From Blautia sp. An81 (lineage in GTDB: Bacteria; Bacillota; Clostridia; Lachnospirales; Lachnospiraceae), in contig NZ_NFHH01000026.1 of NCBI RefSeq assembly GCF_002161285.1, positions 1 through 54,256 on the forward strand: a stretch of 54,256 nt of DNA, given 5' to 3'. Shown piece by piece: positions 1 to 7,405 of the stretch. The notes under the pieces were generated by a model that worked only from the letters and a program-made list of their open reading frames with translations, was not told where the DNA came from and did not search any database. How positions within the stretch are numbered: position 1 is the stretch's first letter; the number at the start of each line of letters is the position of its first letter. The position numbers were made by a program, and so were the translations under genes.

Positions 1-309
1 GTATACGGAGGCAAGGGAGTAGTCCTTACTGCCAATGCACAGAAACAGGCACAGCAGCTTGAAAAACAGGGATTTGGCAACTGCCCGATCTGTGTAGCAA
101 AGACTCAGTACAGCTTAACGGATGACCAGACAAAACTGGGAGCGCCTACAGACTTTGAAGTAACTGTCAGAAATCTGAAGATTTCCGCAGGAGCAGGCTT
201 TGTAGTTGCCCTGACTGGTGAGATCATGACTATGCCTGGTCTGCCGAAGGTACCGGCTGCAGAGCGTATTGATGTAGATGAGACAGGTAAGATTTCCGGT
301 CTGTTCTGA
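1..309 (+). CDS. fhs: Formate--tetrahydrofolate ligase, C-terminal part (5' end outside window)
   Basis: The frame is open from base 1 to a TGA at 307-309 and encodes the last 102 residues of formyltetrahydrofolate synthetase. The C-terminal wording is that of the family: a KTQYSLTDD stretch, then PTDFEV, then a [11 protein letters not shown] segment close to the end. The enzyme ligates formate to tetrahydrofolate with ATP hydrolysis in the cytoplasm. It is the entry step of the methyl branch of the Wood-Ljungdahl pathway and of formate assimilation. fchA and folD follow on the same strand, which supports the assignment and an operon. The start and catalytic N-terminal part cannot be seen. 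Confidence 0.93.
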   Translation, partial: VYGGKGVVLTANAQKQAQQLEKQGFGNCPICVAKTQYSLTDDQTKLGAPTDFEVTVRNLKISAGAGFVVALTGEIMTMPGLPKVPAAERIDVDETGKISGLF

Positions 310-349
310 TTTCGACTGAAACCTTTCAGGAGTTTACAGATAGCAGTAT

Positions 350-380
350 CCGCCGGGCGGAGAGCTTTTCCGCCTGGTGG
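350..380 (+). other. Stable intercistronic hairpin between fhs and fchA
   Basis: CCGCCGGGCGGA (350-361) pairs over 12 positions with TCCGCCTGGTGG (369-380), allowing two G-U pairs, around a 7-nt loop. No T-run follows, so it does not look like an intrinsic terminator. An mRNA processing or stability element in the fhs-fchA-folD transcript is an inference. Confidence 0.5.
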
Positions 381-413
381 AAATTACTTTCAGATTTTAG
401 GAGGATATAAGAA

Positions 414-1043
414 ATGGGATTTTCAACTGTACCATGTAATGAGTTCGTAGAGGTTTTAGCTTCTAAAGCACCTGTACCTGGCGGCGGCGGTGCCTCTGCT
501 CTGGTAGGGGCAGTAGGTATCGCCCTGGGAAATATGGTGGGAAGCCTGACTGTAGGAAAGAAAAAATATGCAGACGTGGAAGATGAGATGTGGGAGTTAA
601 AGAAAAAATGTGATGAACTCCAGAAAGATTTTCTTCGTCTTATTGAGAGAGATGCAGAAGTGTTTGAACCTCTATCCAAAGCATACGGTATGCCCAGAGA
701 GACAGAGGAAGAAAAAGCCGAAAAAGCCCGGGTAATGGAGATCGTATTAAAAGATGCCTGCTCTGTACCTATGGAAATCATGGAAAAATGCTGTGAAGCT
801 ATTGAAGTAATCGTAGAGTTTGCTGCAAAGGGATCTAAACTGGCAATCAGCGATGCCGGCGTAGGCGCTGCTTTCTGTAAAGCTGCACTAAAGGGTGCAA
901 GTCTGAATGTTTATATTAATACAAAATCAATGGCCGACAGAGAGTATGCAGAAGAATTAAACAAAAAAGCAGACGCTATGCTTGAAAAGTATACAAAAAT
1001 CGCAGATGAAACCTTTGACAGTGTTTTATCCAGATTAAAATAA
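414..1043 (+). CDS. fchA: Methenyltetrahydrofolate cyclohydrolase (FchA, cyclodeaminase/cyclohydrolase family)
   Basis: This 209-residue protein belongs to the FTCD-type cyclodeaminase/cyclohydrolase family, whose usual length is about 200-215. The N-terminus has the typical CNEFVEVLASKAPVPGGG motif followed by a glycine/alanine-rich helix; the rest is helical. It interconverts 10-formyl- and 5,10-methenyl-tetrahydrofolate in the cytoplasm. The start is set by AGGAGG about 9 nt upstream. Its place between fhs and folD is the standard acetogen arrangement, and it probably supplies the cyclohydrolase step where FolD mainly provides dehydrogenase activity (family knowledge, not shown here). Confidence 0.92.
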   Translation: MGFSTVPCNEFVEVLASKAPVPGGGGASALVGAVGIALGNMVGSLTVGKKKYADVEDEMWELKKKCDELQKDFLRLIERDAEVFEPLSKAYGMPRETEEEKAEKARVMEIVLKDACSVPMEIMEKCCEAIEVIVEFAAKGSKLAISDAGVGAAFCKAALKGASLNVYINTKSMADREYAEELNKKADAMLEKYTKIADETFDSVLSRLK

Positions 1044-1091
1044 TGTAAATTAGTCTATGACTGGTAGAAAATGCAGGAGGAATTTAGAAAG

Positions 1092-1943
1092 ATGGCAAAG
1101 AGATTACTTGGAAAAGAAGTAACGGCTGCACTGAATGAAAGAATTAAAGCAGATGTTGCAGCATTGGAGGAAAAGGGTGTAAAACCTACCCTTGGAATTA
1201 TCCGTGTAGGCGAGAATGAAAGTGATATTTCTTATGAGAGAGGCGCCACAAAACGCTGTGAGACACTGGGCGTTGCATGTGAGAAGGTGCTGCTTCCCGC
1301 AGATGTATCCCAGGAGGATCTGCTGGCAGAAATCGAGAAGATGAATAAGAATGACAATATCCATGGGGTACTGCTGTTCCGTCCTCTTCCAAAACATTTA
1401 GATCAGGCGGTTATTGAGAATGCCTTGGATCCTGCAAAGGACGTAGACTGTATGACCGATGGTTCTATGACAGGTGTATTTACAGGTAAAGAAGTGGGAT
1501 TCCCTCCATGTACACCTCAGGCATGTATGGAGATTCTGGACCACTATGGCATTGACTGTACAGGAAAAAGAGCCGTTGTTATCGGCAGAAGCCTGGTAGT
1601 AGGAAAGCCGGCGGCTATGATGCTGATCAAGAAAAATGCAACTGTTACCGTGTGCCATACAAGAACCGTAGACATGCCTTCTGTTGTAAAAGAAGCAGAC
1701 ATTGTTATTGTAGCAGCAGGACGTGCAGGCGTAGTAGATGATACATATCTGAGAGAAGGACAGGTTGTCATTGATGTAGGTATCAATGTAAATGCTGAAG
1801 GCAAGCTTTGCGGAGATGTAGACTTTGAGAAAGCAGAGCCTATTGTAGAAGCAATCACACCAGTTCCAGGAGGAGTTGGAAGCGTAACTACTTCTGTACT
1901 GGTTGGTCATGTAGTAGAAGCTGCAAAGAGAAAATATTTATAA
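1092..1943 (+). CDS. folD: Bifunctional methylene-THF dehydrogenase/methenyl-THF cyclohydrolase (FolD)
   Basis: A 283-residue FolD with the expected two-domain layout. The N-terminal catalytic part contains the Y(E)RGATKRC-like lysine region and the HGVLLFRPLPKH segment. The C-terminal Rossmann part has AVVIGRSLVVGKPAAMML and the closing ITPVPGGVGSVTTSVL. It interconverts methylene-, methenyl- and 10-formyl-tetrahydrofolate. A longer reading starts at 1071, but the strong AGGAGG at 1075-1080 lies inside it and points to the ATG at 1092. It is the last gene of the fhs-fchA-folD group and is followed directly by an intrinsic terminator. Confidence 0.94.
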   Translation: MAKRLLGKEVTAALNERIKADVAALEEKGVKPTLGIIRVGENESDISYERGATKRCETLGVACEKVLLPADVSQEDLLAEIEKMNKNDNIHGVLLFRPLPKHLDQAVIENALDPAKDVDCMTDGSMTGVFTGKEVGFPPCTPQACMEILDHYGIDCTGKRAVVIGRSLVVGKPAAMMLIKKNATVTVCHTRTVDMPSVVKEADIVIVAAGRAGVVDDTYLREGQVVIDVGINVNAEGKLCGDVDFEKAEPIVEAITPVPGGVGSVTTSVLVGHVVEAAKRKYL

Positions 1944-1956
1944 GATTGGTTAAGTT

Positions 1957-2002
1957 AAGACTTCGCCGGAATCCTGTCAGATTTCCGGCGGGGTCTTTTT
2001 TC
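1957..2002 (+). terminator. Intrinsic terminator of the fhs-fchA-folD operon
   Basis: A GC-rich stem with arms AGAC..CGCCGGAAT and ATTTCCGGCG..GTCT around a short loop ends in a run of Ts (about 1995-2001). It begins 14 nt after the folD stop. Confidence 0.88.
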
Positions 2003-2053
2003 TATAGGGAAAGTCCTCCGGACTGTCCTATAGAAAAAACAGCCCTCCGGGCG
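2002..2053 (-). terminator. Probable terminator of the minus-strand DUF4130 gene, with an adjacent palindrome
   Basis: On the minus strand GCCC-GGA-GGGC followed by TG and six Ts (2035-2053) forms a short terminator about 20 nt after the DUF4130 stop. Beside it, CTATAGG..AGTCC/GGACT..CCTATAG (2002-2033) forms a longer hairpin. The two operons converge here, so the block may insulate both. Confidence 0.5.
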
Positions 2054-2072
2054 TGGGAATAGTCTAGAGAAA

Positions 2073-2828
2073 TCATATAGAAAATTCTGTCATATTCTTC
2101 CTGTACCAGAGAGGCAGAAAGTTTCTTTGGCAGCGCTCATTTGTCCTTGCCTCGATACTTACGGAATGAAAGAAGGCTTTCCATAGGGAAGAGTAGCTGT
2201 CTTCCTTTTGGGCCGCTTCCATATGGGCCAGTTCCTGAGGTGTAACGGAAGTAAGAAAGTAATCTTTATCTTTGGGATGAACAACTGCTAAAAGCCGTTT
2301 CTTGTCTGTAATCAGCCAGTTCTCCGAGGGCATCCGGTCAGCGAAGTGGGAGGCTACCAGGGTAAGGATATTGCACTTAGGTTCGATGAGGGAAAAGAGG
2401 GCCTGGTCATTAAGCCTGGAAAAACGGATAAACTCCCGGAACTGATGGCTTTCATTGGATACTTTTCGGTCCAGCTCAAAAAGTGCAGATACATAGGGAT
2501 TGCTTAACATACGGGTTACCTGGGAGCCCCAGGCAAACCCCAGGACGAGAAAACGGTAAATAATATCCAGCTTGTCAGGGTTCCAGTGCATAGCGGCCCG
2601 ATAAATATTCTGGTAAGCATTTGGAGAGATTTTTGTGCGGACAGAGCGGATGACCTTCTGGCATTTTTCCAGGTTCGGGTCAATATGACGGTATTGGCAG
2701 AAAAGCTCCGGCTCATCTACCGGCTCAGTCATCAGCCGTATATTGGAGTGACCCAGCCGTGCGGCCCAGGCGTCATAGATACAGGTCATCATGGATTCAA
2801 AATCATCATGGCAGGTGAAAACAACCAT
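2073..2828 (-). CDS. DUF4130 / TIGR03915-type probable DNA metabolism protein
   Basis: A 251-residue protein starting MVVFTCHDDFESMM, with the features of the family annotated as 'probable DNA metabolism protein' (TIGR03915, DUF4130). These include an early acidic CIYDAW helix and a conserved RLNDQALF..IEPKCNIL region, and the end is rich in aromatic and basic residues (WYRKNM). The biochemical function is unknown. Family members are almost always encoded next to the partner radical SAM protein, as here 70 nt upstream on the same strand. A strong AGGAGG precedes the ATG. Co-transcription from the LexA-flanked promoter at 4477-4505 suggests a role in the DNA-damage response. Confidence 0.82.
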   Translation of the reverse strand: MVVFTCHDDFESMMTCIYDAWAARLGHSNIRLMTEPVDEPELFCQYRHIDPNLEKCQKVIRSVRTKISPNAYQNIYRAAMHWNPDKLDIIYRFLVLGFAWGSQVTRMLSNPYVSALFELDRKVSNESHQFREFIRFSRLNDQALFSLIEPKCNILTLVASHFADRMPSENWLITDKKRLLAVVHPKDKDYFLTSVTPQELAHMEAAQKEDSYSSLWKAFFHSVSIEARTNERCQRNFLPLWYRKNMTEFSI

Positions 2829-2898
2829 TTAATAATACCTCCTGGGATATGTGATGAAAGACTGCGATACGGGATTGAGAAGAATCATCTCTGTTAGG

Positions 2899-4425
2899 TC
2901 ATAATTGTCCGAGGATAGTTTTCCGGTTATCTTCCACAGTAGGGGGGATTTCCAGAAAATTGTCGTCAAAGAGAGAAAGCTGCCGGTAGGTCTGGGGATG
3001 CTCCAGATTCCAGAGGGCTTTCTCTTCACTTCCCGTAAGCTGTCTGGTAATAAAATTTTCTTCTATGGGAGTGCGGTAACGCATTTTCCCGTGACAGGTA
3101 ATAAAATATTGGGCCCGCTTTAGTACCACGCCCATGGTTTTCAGGGATGAAAAGTCCAGTCTGCCGAAACGCCTTGCCTGAAGGATCCTCCAGGCAGATT
3201 TATTTCCAATACCGGGAACTTTCAGAAGATCCTGGTAAGAGGCCGTTGAAACTTCAATAGGAAACAGTTCCAGATGCCGGAGGGCCCAGTCGCATTTCGG
3301 GTCCAGAAAGATATTAAAATTAGGGCGGGAAGGACTGAGAAGGTCCTCTGCCTGAAAACCATAGTATCGGAGAAGCCAGTCCGCCTGATACAGACGGTGT
3401 TCTCTGAGAAGAGGCGGGGCTGTATCCAAGGAAGGCAGGTCTCTGTCCTCGTTCAGAGGAATGTAAGCGGAGAAAAAGACCCGCTTCAGATCATAGCGCT
3501 GATACATAGCCTGGGTAACTTTTAAAAGCTGATAGTCATTTTCCTGAGTAGCGCCTATGATCATCTGGGTGCTCTGCCCGGCAGGCGCAAAAGGCCTGGG
3601 ACTTTTTTGAGAGGATAAATCTCTTTTGCCAGGCGAACCTTCCAAAAGCTGAGAGCCGCTTTCCTGGAGAAGAGAAGGGCTGGTGCTATCTGGCAGAACT
3701 TTTTTCTGAGAGTCTAGTCTCTTTGCAGAAGAGGAAAAAATGCTTCCTGCGAGATACTGATTGCCAAAATGCCGTTCCATAGAGATAGATTTTCCAATGG
3801 ACAGGCGATAGTCCGTAATCTGCTGCTGAATCTGACTCATGGGACGGAGAATCGCCTCGTGGCTTTTGCCTGGAGCAAGAAGGCGGAGGCTTTCTTTTGT
3901 GGGCAGTTCCATGTTGACGCTCATTCGATCTGCCAGATAACCAATCTCCTGTATGATTTCAGGAGCGGCGCCGGGGACGGCTTTGGCATGGATATAGCCT
4001 CTGAAATGATATTGATTTCGGAGAAGGAAAAGAGTACGATACATCAGTTCCATGGTATAGGTAGGACTCTTTATAACTCCGGAGCTTAAAAAAAGGCCTT
4101 CAATATAATTTCGCTTATAAAACTCGATAGTAATGGTACAGAGTTCCTCCGGTGTAAAAGAGGTTCGGATTCTTTCATTGGAACGGCGGTTGAGGCAGTA
4201 TTTGCAGTCATAAATACAGTGGTTGGAGAGAAGTACCTTTAAGAGGGAAATACAGCGACCATCTGCGGCAAAGCTGTGACAGATACCGCAGGCTCTGGAA
4301 TTTCCCAGACTTCCCTTTTCTCCTTTCCGGTCAACGCCGCTGGAGGTGCAGGCTACATCGTATTTGGCAGCATCTGAGAGAATCTTTAATTTTTCTTCTA
4401 AGTCGGGTTCTTTTTTTATTTCCAT
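2899..4425 (-). CDS. Putative DNA modification/repair radical SAM protein (TIGR03916 type)
   Basis: A 508-residue radical SAM enzyme. The cluster motif CIYDCKYC gives C70, C74 and C77 for the [4Fe-4S] centre. Further cysteines upstream (CGICHSF..GRC, about 46-58) may bind a second cluster. The core has the GVIKSPTYTMELM and FAPAGQSTQMIIGA segments of this family. The C-terminal third contains a helix-hairpin-helix-like LLKVPGIGNKSAWRI, consistent with DNA contact. A low-complexity, Ser/Lys/Gln-rich insert of about 60 residues (about 218-276) makes it longer than the roughly 420 residues usual for the family. The ATG at 4425 has GGGGAG 6 nt upstream; a TTG two codons earlier is less likely. 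The substrate is unknown. Confidence 0.85.
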   Translation of the reverse strand: MEIKKEPDLEEKLKILSDAAKYDVACTSSGVDRKGEKGSLGNSRACGICHSFAADGRCISLLKVLLSNHCIYDCKYCLNRRSNERIRTSFTPEELCTITIEFYKRNYIEGLFLSSGVIKSPTYTMELMYRTLFLLRNQYHFRGYIHAKAVPGAAPEIIQEIGYLADRMSVNMELPTKESLRLLAPGKSHEAILRPMSQIQQQITDYRLSIGKSISMERHFGNQYLAGSIFSSSAKRLDSQKKVLPDSTSPSLLQESGSQLLEGSPGKRDLSSQKSPRPFAPAGQSTQMIIGATQENDYQLLKVTQAMYQRYDLKRVFFSAYIPLNEDRDLPSLDTAPPLLREHRLYQADWLLRYYGFQAEDLLSPSRPNFNIFLDPKCDWALRHLELFPIEVSTASYQDLLKVPGIGNKSAWRILQARRFGRLDFSSLKTMGVVLKRAQYFITCHGKMRYRTPIEENFITRQLTGSEEKALWNLEHPQTYRQLSLFDDNFLEIPPTVEDNRKTILGQL

Positions 4426-4456
4426 GATCAACTCCCCAGTAATTCTTAATAGTAAA

Positions 4457-4470
4457 CGAACAAATGTTCT
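4457..4470. promoter_or_regulatory. LexA (SOS) box 1
   Basis: CGAACAAATGTTCT matches the Gram-positive LexA/DinR consensus GAAC-N4-GTTC exactly in both half sites. It lies just downstream of the -10 of the radical SAM promoter, over the expected transcription start. Confidence 0.85.
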
Positions 4471-4476
4471 GATTCT

Positions 4477-4505
4477 ATTATATGCCTGAGTTTAAATTCT
4501 GTCAA
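4477..4505 (-). promoter_or_regulatory. Sigma-A promoter of the radical SAM/DUF4130 operon
   Basis: On the minus strand, consensus TTGACA (4500-4505) and TATAAT (4477-4482) are separated by exactly 17 bp. One LexA box abuts the -35 and a second lies just downstream of the -10, so LexA should fully occlude this strong promoter in undamaged cells. Confidence 0.88.
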
Positions 4506-4518
4506 GAACAAATGTTCG
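4505..4518. promoter_or_regulatory. LexA (SOS) box 2
   Basis: AGAACAAATGTTCG again carries GAAC-N4-GTTC and overlaps the -35 edge of the minus-strand promoter. Its centre is 48 bp from that of box 1. The central four bases (AAAT) are identical in both boxes. Confidence 0.85.
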
Positions 4519-4572
4519 AAAACGGCTCTAAATTTGACGGAGAGGCAGTACCTGAAACTATGAAAATCCATG

Positions 4573-4601
4573 GCATTTTTCGAGGATGGGACACATATAT
4601 A
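4573..4601 (+). promoter_or_regulatory. Possible sigma-E promoter of spoIVA
   Basis: GCATTTT and CATATATA separated by 14 bp resemble the SigE elements GHATATT and CATACAHT known for mother-cell genes. The match is partial. It rests partly on spoIVA being a SigE-dependent gene in Bacillus. Confidence 0.4.
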
Positions 4602-4703
4602 TTATTAATATGATGTCGGAGTGCAGAAACCCTGGAAGGGACTCTCTGAGAAGAAAGCAGGGGTTTTGCTGCGACAGGGCAGTAGAATTAAGGAGGCAGG
4701 TTC

Positions 4704-6173
4704 ATGGATGCATATCATATCTATCAGGATATCCAGGCCCGTACAAACGGGGAAATTTACATAGGCGTAGTAGGACCGGTCCGTACAGGAAAGTCCACGT
4801 TCATAAGACGGTTTATGGAGCTGGCAGTCCTTCCCAATATGGAGGAAAATCAAAAAAAGGAAGTGAGAGACCAGCTTCCTTTAAGCGGTTCCGGAAAAAT
4901 GATCACCACAGTAGAACCAAAATTCATTCCAAAAGAGGCTGCGGCAATATCTTTAGGAGAGGATTTGGAAGCGAAAATACGCCTTATAGACTGTGTGGGC
5001 TTTATGGTCCGAGATGCAGCAGGAAACATGGAAGAGGGAAAAGAACGGATGGTGAAAACCCCCTGGTTCAGCTATGAGATTCCCTTTCATCAGGCGGCGG
5101 AGACAGGAACCAGAAAAGTTATTGAAGAACACTCCAGTATTGGTCTTGTGATCACCTGTGACGGTTCTTTCGGGGAGATCCCCAGGGAAAATTACATAGA
5201 AGGGGAAGAAAAGACGGTTCAGGAGCTGAAAAAGACGGGAAAGCCTTTTTTGATCCTGGTAAATTCCCAGAAGCCTTATAAAGAAGAGACTCAGAATCTA
5301 GTCCAGGAACTGAAGAAAAAATATCAGGCTGGAGTTATGAGTGTAAACTGTGAGCAGCTTAGGAAAGAGGATATTACCAGAATCCTGGAGAAAATTTTAT
5401 ATGAATTTCCCATTGTTCAGATGGAGTTTTATGTGCCGAAATGGGTAGAAATGCTTCCTCCGGACCATTATCTGAAGGAAAATCTCTTAAACGGGATCCG
5501 GGACCTGATGGGCAAGATGAGGTACGTGAAAGATGCAGACAGAGAGCATCTTCCTTTCTCTTCAGAATATGTAAAAAATATGACTCCGGAGAAAATTTCC
5601 CTATCCAATGGCAGGGTACAGGTCCGAGTGGATATGGATGAAAAATGGTATTATGAAATCTTAAGTGAAATGACGGGAGTATCTATTTCCGACGAATATG
5701 AGTTGATTCATACGATGCAGGAAATGGCCAAGATGAAGAAAGAATATGTGAAAGTTCAAGACGCCATTTCGGCAGTGCGGGGAAAAGGATACGGAGTCGT
5801 AACTCCTGACAAGGAAGAGATCAAGCTGGAGGAACCAGTGGTGATCAAACAGGGCAGCAAATATGGGGTGAAAATTAAGTCAGTAAGTCCCTCCATCCAT
5901 ATGATACGGGCAAATATTGAAACGGAGATTGCCCCAATTGTAGGAAGTGAAGAACAGGCAAAAGATTTGATCGAATATATTAAGACCTGTGATGAACGGA
6001 AAGAAAGTGTATGGCAGACAAATATATTCGGCAAATCTATCGGCCAGCTGGTAGAAGACGGTATACATACCAAGCTGGTACAGATCGGAGATGAAAGCCA
6101 GATTAAACTGCAGGATACCATGCAGAAAATCGTCAATGACAGCAAAGGCGGACTGGTTTGCATTATCATATAA
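4704..6173 (+). CDS. spoIVA: Stage IV sporulation protein A (SpoIVA)
   Basis: At 489 residues it is almost the same length as Bacillus subtilis SpoIVA (492). The N-terminal GTPase-like domain has the Walker A GPVRTGKST (24-32) and an LPNM stretch; a PKFIPKEA segment and the LIDCVGFMV Walker B follow. The protein ends GGLVCIII, a hydrophobic tail typical of the family. SpoIVA is an ATPase that polymerises on the outer forespore membrane as the base layer of the spore coat, and is needed for cortex assembly. A good AAGGAGG precedes the ATG. It is transcribed alone, with its own terminator, and shows that the organism belongs to a spore-forming lineage. Confidence 0.95.
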   Translation: MDAYHIYQDIQARTNGEIYIGVVGPVRTGKSTFIRRFMELAVLPNMEENQKKEVRDQLPLSGSGKMITTVEPKFIPKEAAAISLGEDLEAKIRLIDCVGFMVRDAAGNMEEGKERMVKTPWFSYEIPFHQAAETGTRKVIEEHSSIGLVITCDGSFGEIPRENYIEGEEKTVQELKKTGKPFLILVNSQKPYKEETQNLVQELKKKYQAGVMSVNCEQLRKEDITRILEKILYEFPIVQMEFYVPKWVEMLPPDHYLKENLLNGIRDLMGKMRYVKDADREHLPFSSEYVKNMTPEKISLSNGRVQVRVDMDEKWYYEILSEMTGVSISDEYELIHTMQEMAKMKKEYVKVQDAISAVRGKGYGVVTPDKEEIKLEEPVVIKQGSKYGVKIKSVSPSIHMIRANIETEIAPIVGSEEQAKDLIEYIKTCDERKESVWQTNIFGKSIGQLVEDGIHTKLVQIGDESQIKLQDTMQKIVNDSKGGLVCIII

Positions 6174-6186
6174 AGGGATACAGAGG

Positions 6187-6223
6187 CAGACGTGCGGAAG
6201 TTTTTCTGTACGTCTGTTTTTTC
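6187..6223 (+). terminator. Intrinsic terminator after spoIVA
   Basis: CAGACGTGCGGAA pairs with TTCTGTACGTCTG, including wobble pairs, followed immediately by six Ts. Confidence 0.8.
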
Positions 6224-6308
6224 CTGTGCTAAACTGACTACAGCGGGCCTGATATAAAAATTTGCCCGGTATGGAGAAAAAGGGAATATCGGCGAGAGAG
6301 GTAATGTT

Positions 6309-6920
6309 ATGGAAAAGAAAGAATCGAATTACGAAAAGGTATATGCCCAGTTTCAGGACTGGTTTGTAAAATGTCCCCAGGAGGATATTATTAAGAAGAT
6401 AGGGGGAGAGTTTGATGAGAAGAATCTATCTCTCTCTTTTTTCGGTGAAAGATGCAGGATCTCCAGAGGGACAGGAGAGATTACTGGAGAAGGAGAACGG
6501 GAGATCCCGGTTACAGAGAGACTGACCATTATGCACCATCTGCGGTATTGTAAAGGTTTCGCAGAAGAAGGCAGCAAAATGGTACCCTTCCGGGAAATCC
6601 GGGAAGCGGCGGTGTTTGAAAAGGCCTATGAAAGATCTGCTCTGGAGCCTCTGAAAAAGCATTTTGCAGGCCGTTCCCAGGAGCTTTTAAAAGCAGGACT
6701 GGAATTGGGCGGCATCCGGGAAAAATACGGAGACGTAAGCCTTACGCTCCATGCATTTCCAAAGATCAGGCTTACTTATATTTTCTGGGACGGAGACGAG
6801 GAGTTTCCCCCTTCCGCTAACATTTTATTCCAGGATACCATAGCCCAGTGGACTCACCCGGAAAGTGTGCCTACTCTGGCCCAGATCGGTACAGAGAGAC
6901 TGATACATGTACTTGTCTGA
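6309..6920 (+). CDS. DUF3786 domain protein
   Basis: A 203-residue protein of the DUF3786 family, recognised from the N-terminal SNYEKVYAQF...CPQEDIIKKIGGEF block, the FFGERCRISRGTGEI strand pair and the C-terminal IFWDGDEEFPPSANILF segment. No enzymatic function is established. Family members are frequent in anaerobes with corrinoid or Wood-Ljungdahl metabolism (from memory). It stands alone between two terminators. A decayed paralogue, clearly related in its first 100 residues and at its C-terminus, lies at 40962-41452. The start ATG follows a GAGAGG sequence. Confidence 0.75.
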   Translation: MEKKESNYEKVYAQFQDWFVKCPQEDIIKKIGGEFDEKNLSLSFFGERCRISRGTGEITGEGEREIPVTERLTIMHHLRYCKGFAEEGSKMVPFREIREAAVFEKAYERSALEPLKKHFAGRSQELLKAGLELGGIREKYGDVSLTLHAFPKIRLTYIFWDGDEEFPPSANILFQDTIAQWTHPESVPTLAQIGTERLIHVLV

Positions 6921-6976
6921 ATTGATATCAATAAGAGGAGCAGATTCCTGATTTGCGTTTTTAGTACTAAAAAGAA

Positions 6977-7025
6977 AAAAAGTGCCACAATCTTTGAAAA
7001 CACTGGATTGTGGCACTTTTATATT
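6977..7025. terminator. Strong, probably bidirectional intrinsic terminator
   Basis: AAAAGTGCCACAATC and GATTGTGGCACTTTT form a perfect 15-bp stem around a 13-nt loop, with an A-run before and a T-run after. It separates the DUF3786 gene from the catabolic cluster. Confidence 0.9.
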
Positions 7026-7057
7026 TTAACAAATGATGCTAAATAATAGAATGAAAG

Positions 7058-7072
7058 TTGACAAATAGTCAA
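7058..7072. promoter_or_regulatory. Candidate operator 1 (TTGA-N7-TCAA)
   Basis: TTGACAAATAGTCAA is a dyad with 5-bp arms, located 97 nt upstream of the first gene of the catabolic cluster. It shares the TTGA-N7-TCAA layout with 7080-7094 and with the core of the palindrome at 12782-12804. Confidence 0.6.
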
Positions 7073-7079
7073 TATAATA

Positions 7080-7108
7080 TTGAATTTTTATCAACTAAAA
7101 AGTATAAT
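7080..7108 (+). promoter_or_regulatory. Promoter of the catabolic cluster with candidate operator 2
   Basis: TTGAAT (7080-7085) and TATAAT (7103-7108) are 17 bp apart. The dyad TTGAATTTTTATCAA (7080-7094) covers the -35. Its centre is 22 bp, about two helical turns, from operator 1, so the two sites lie on the same DNA face. Confidence 0.65.
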
Positions 7109-7168
7109 AATTAAAAATTGTTGCTAAAATGCCCATAAAAATCTTAACGAATGAATAAAGGAGGAGAA

Positions 7169-7405
7169 ATGAGACCTAAATTAAAGATTGTGATCAGACC
7201 ATTCTGGAAGAAGGACACGATTTCCTTTATTGATTATGAACTCAGCAGTCCGGATATAAAAGTATCTACCGGTGTGCCTATGCTCTGTCGGTTTGATGAA
7301 GGTTTCGGCGGTCTTTGTCCCTTCCCGGATATGGAATATCTAAGGATCGAGGACGAAAAGGGTTTTCTTGAATGTGAAGAGAAGGAAATGTGGACAAGTC
7401 CATGA
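7169..7405 (+). CDS. Small protein, probable N-terminal piece of a split M61-like peptidase
   Basis: A 78-residue ORF without a recognisable domain of its own. It looks like a beta-rich N-terminal portion (KLKIVIRPFWKKDTISFIDYE, then DMEYLRIEDEKGFLE). The start is the ATG at 7169 behind AAAGGAGG; an upstream ATG at 7151 would place the ribosome site inside the gene. Its TGA overlaps the ATG of the next gene (ATGA at 7402-7405), the usual sign of translational coupling. M61/M1-type peptidases normally have an N-terminal beta domain in the same chain. This is either a natural two-subunit form or the remains of a longer fused gene. I do not recognise a close family. Confidence 0.55.
   Translation: MRPKLKIVIRPFWKKDTISFIDYELSSPDIKVSTGVPMLCRFDEGFGGLCPFPDMEYLRIEDEKGFLECEEKEMWTSP

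Noticed and set aside
2586-2897. Plus-strand ORF opposite the DUF4130 gene, and similar long frames opposite cob, hem and cbi genes
   Set aside because: They are antisense shadows of well-recognised genes with no ribosome sites or family resemblance.
4621-4672. Inverted repeat (AGAAACCCTG / CAGGGGTTTTGC) before spoIVA as a terminator or riboswitch
   Set aside because: The pairing is imperfect, has no T-run and lies in the leader of spoIVA; nothing else supports it.
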